This document shows, one piece after another, positions 62,607-64,000 of a stretch of DNA of 64,000 nt (positions are counted from its first letter, which is position 1; each line of letters starts with the position of its first letter). The DNA lies in NCBI GenBank assembly GCA_948436975.1, contig CAOJJB010000004.1:48858-112857 (forward strand). Reading direction: 5' to 3'. Below the pieces are notes generated by a model, which was not told where the DNA came from, ran no database searches, and saw nothing but the letters and a program-made list of their open reading frames with translations. The translations under genes were made by a program, and so were the position numbers. Source of the DNA: an uncultured Clostridium sp. Lineage in GTDB: Bacteria; Bacillota; Clostridia; TANB77; CAG-508.

Positions 62607-63206
62607 TTAACTAATAGACATAAATGCTTTCAATATTATTCTCTTTTTATTTATATTGTTACATGTTACTAATGTAAGTTCATACATTTTACTTGAAAAT
62701 AAAACAGATACATCATTTTCATCTGTTTCAAATTTATCAAATACAATATATTTATAAATCTTTCCATTCATATCTACTAATATTATTTCATCTTGTATTT
62801 CTAATTTATCTAATTGGCTAAAAAATCTATTATCATTATAATTATGTCCTGCTATGCATATATTTCCTGTTTGACCTAATTCTCCTCCATAAAATTTACA
62901 TGGTGCAATTTTTAGTAATTCTTCATTAAATTGATTAAAAATTCCATATTCTAAATTTATTTTTTCTATATATATTTTTCCAAAATATGGTTCATCTTTA
63001 TTTTGCTTTTTTGATTCATATATATATGATAATTCTATGTTTTTATTGATAAATTTTGACATTTTTTCTAATTGTTTTTCTTCATTATTTCCTATACTAA
63101 TTATTACTACAATTAGTATAGCAATTATTAATGAAATAATCAACTGGCTTTTAAATATATATTTTAATTTTTTATTTCTTTTTTTATTGTATAATATTTG
63201 ATTCAT
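62607..63206 (-). CDS. Sortase family transpeptidase
   Basis: A 199-residue enzyme: basic start and one membrane helix (about 19-38), then the sortase barrel. Catalytic His121 (CIAGHNYNDNRFF), Cys182 (LTLVTCNN) and Arg189 (NKKRIIL) are all present. TLVTC is typical of class D/E-like sortases rather than class B. It cleaves surface proteins at an LPXTG-like signal and joins them to the cell wall. The LPNAG protein at 12577-13335 is the one candidate substrate in the window. Confidence 0.9.
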   Translation of the reverse strand: MNQILYNKKRNKKLKYIFKSQLIISLIIAILIVVIISIGNNEEKQLEKMSKFINKNIELSYIYESKKQNKDEPYFGKIYIEKINLEYGIFNQFNEELLKIAPCKFYGGELGQTGNICIAGHNYNDNRFFSQLDKLEIQDEIILVDMNGKIYKYIVFDKFETDENDVSVLFSSKMYELTLVTCNNINKKRIILKAFMSIS

Positions 63207-63276
63207 ATAAATATTATTTGATAAAAATTATAAATTATGTTATATTAATTTAAGTATTTATAAGAAAGGAGTTTGT

Positions 63277-63729
63277 ATGGAAGAAAAATTACTTGCTAAA
63301 AATCCAACAGCATATCATAATTACTCTATCGAAAGCACTTTAGAAGCTGGTATTGTTTTATTTGGTACTGAAATAAAATCAATACGTAATGGTAAATCAA
63401 ATATTAAAGATACTTATGTTAATATAAAAAATGGTGAAATTTTTATTTATGGAATGCATATTAGCCCATATGAATTCGGAAATATTTATAATAAAGATCC
63501 TCTTCGTACTAGAAAACTCTTATTAAATAAGCGTGAAATTAATAAGCTTTATAATATGATTAAGCAAAAAGGAATTTCTATTGTCCCTATAAAAATGTAT
63601 ATGAAAGGAAATAAAGTAAAATTAGAACTTGGAATTGGAAAAGGAAAAAAACTTTATGATAAAAGAGAAGATATTGCAAAAAAAGATGCCGATATGAAAA
63701 TAAAAAGAGCTTTAAAAAATTCTTTTTAA
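63277..63729 (+). CDS. smpB: SsrA-binding protein
   Basis: A 150-residue protein with conserved openings NPTAYHNYSIESTLEAGIVL and GTEIKSIRNGKSNIKDTYV, HISPYEFGN, DPLRTRKLLLNKREI and the basic tail GKKLYDKREDIAKKD. It binds tmRNA and carries it to stalled ribosomes. This is of interest if CGG codons cause stalling. An AAAGGAG ribosome site lies upstream. No tmRNA gene is seen in the window. Confidence 0.97.
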   Translation: MEEKLLAKNPTAYHNYSIESTLEAGIVLFGTEIKSIRNGKSNIKDTYVNIKNGEIFIYGMHISPYEFGNIYNKDPLRTRKLLLNKREINKLYNMIKQKGISIVPIKMYMKGNKVKLELGIGKGKKLYDKREDIAKKDADMKIKRALKNSF

Positions 63730-63788
63730 CAATTAAATAATAAAATCCATTCTAAATATATTAGAATGGATTTTATTATTATATTATT

Positions 63789-64000
63789 TTATGCTTTATT
63801 TGCTGAACAGAATACATCATTTATTTTATGTGAAACTGTTACTTTTATTTCATCTCTAGCTGCTCCTAAATATTTTCTAGGATCGAATACTGAAGGTTCA
63901 TCATTAAATGTTTTTCTTATTAATGCTGTCATTGCTAATCTTAAGTCTGTATCTACATTTATTTTTGAAACTCCATTTTCTCCTGCTTGTTTTAACATTT
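63789..64000 (-). CDS. fba: Fructose-bisphosphate aldolase class II, C-terminal part
   Basis: The window holds the last 69 codons; the gene continues beyond 64000. GVSKINVDTDLRLAMTALIR is the conserved stretch that binds the phosphate and sodium or potassium near the active site. The ending DPRKYLGAARDEIKVTVSHK is that of class II aldolases. It cleaves fructose-1,6-bisphosphate in glycolysis, following PfkA in the pathway. Convergent with smpB. Confidence 0.93.
   Translation of the reverse strand, partial: MLKQAGENGVSKINVDTDLRLAMTALIRKTFNDEPSVFDPRKYLGAARDEIKVTVSHKINDVFCSANKA

Overview
The window is very AT-rich DNA from a low-GC Gram-positive bacterium, most likely an uncultured, probably gut-associated member of the Clostridia. 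Supporting signs are strong AGGAGG-type ribosome sites, AGA-dominated arginine codons, AdhE, ClpXP with trigger factor, a discrete fab/acc operon, sortase-type wall anchoring, dockerin and cohesin domains, and a tiny spoVM gene beside rpmB, which implies endospore formation. No rRNA, tRNA or CRISPR array was seen. Most genes lie on the minus strand.

Layout. 1-2764: BceAB-like ABC exporter (permease cut by the window edge). 2888-5439: cadmium/zinc module (P-type ATPase, separate HMA protein, CadC-like repressor, promoter with two operators). 5550-12414: two paralogous Na/Ca antiporters flank a BceRS-like two-component operon that also holds a PF06541 membrane protein, an unknown protein and an SDR enzyme. 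Its promoter region shares a 39-bp block with the exporter promoter. 12577-17098: a secreted transglutaminase-like protein with cohesin-like and dockerin domains, next to a cohesin-like protein with a wall-sorting tail. 17224-25018: XRE/DUF4097 pair, NlpC/P60-like protein, a foreign-looking gene, ECF sigma with a beta-propeller anti-sigma-like protein, VanZ and a phosphotransferase. 25084-30502: adhE, a protease-less FtsH-like AAA protein, a second foreign-looking gene and a Pr6Pr-like protein. 30606-40719: an eleven-gene fatty-acid synthesis operon (acyl ligase, birA, fabD-G-F, accB, fabZ, accC-D-A, fabI). 41095-49305: signal peptidase (frameshifted), rluA, clpX, clpP, tig, pfkA, dacF (frameshifted twice). 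49557-58351: rpmE, rpmB, spoVM, small proteins, AlkD-like, patatin, PBP1A. 58477-64000: a Cys-rich protein with a HerA/TraG-like ATPase (interrupted by TAA), AraC regulator, cyclophilin, sortase, smpB and the end of fba.

The most striking observation concerns the codon CGG. I found essentially no in-frame CGG in the native genes. Yet all three places where an otherwise intact gene changes frame (signal peptidase once, dacF twice) sit exactly at a CGG codon. At each one, skipping the C restores the conserved reading frame and yields a glycine (C|GGN). This suggests that CGG is an unassigned or hungry codon used for +1 frameshifting, or is decoded as part of a four-base glycine codon CGGN. The only other in-frame CGG codons I found are in two foreign-looking genes and at codon 3 of the Pr6Pr-like gene.

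A second novelty candidate is a 162-bp intergenic repeat with three hairpins, present twice at about 97% identity (23365-23526 and 40804-40965). The differences between copies preserve the predicted pairing, and the outer edge of each copy supplies a possible -35 box to the operon downstream. All scans were done by eye, so counts should be recomputed.
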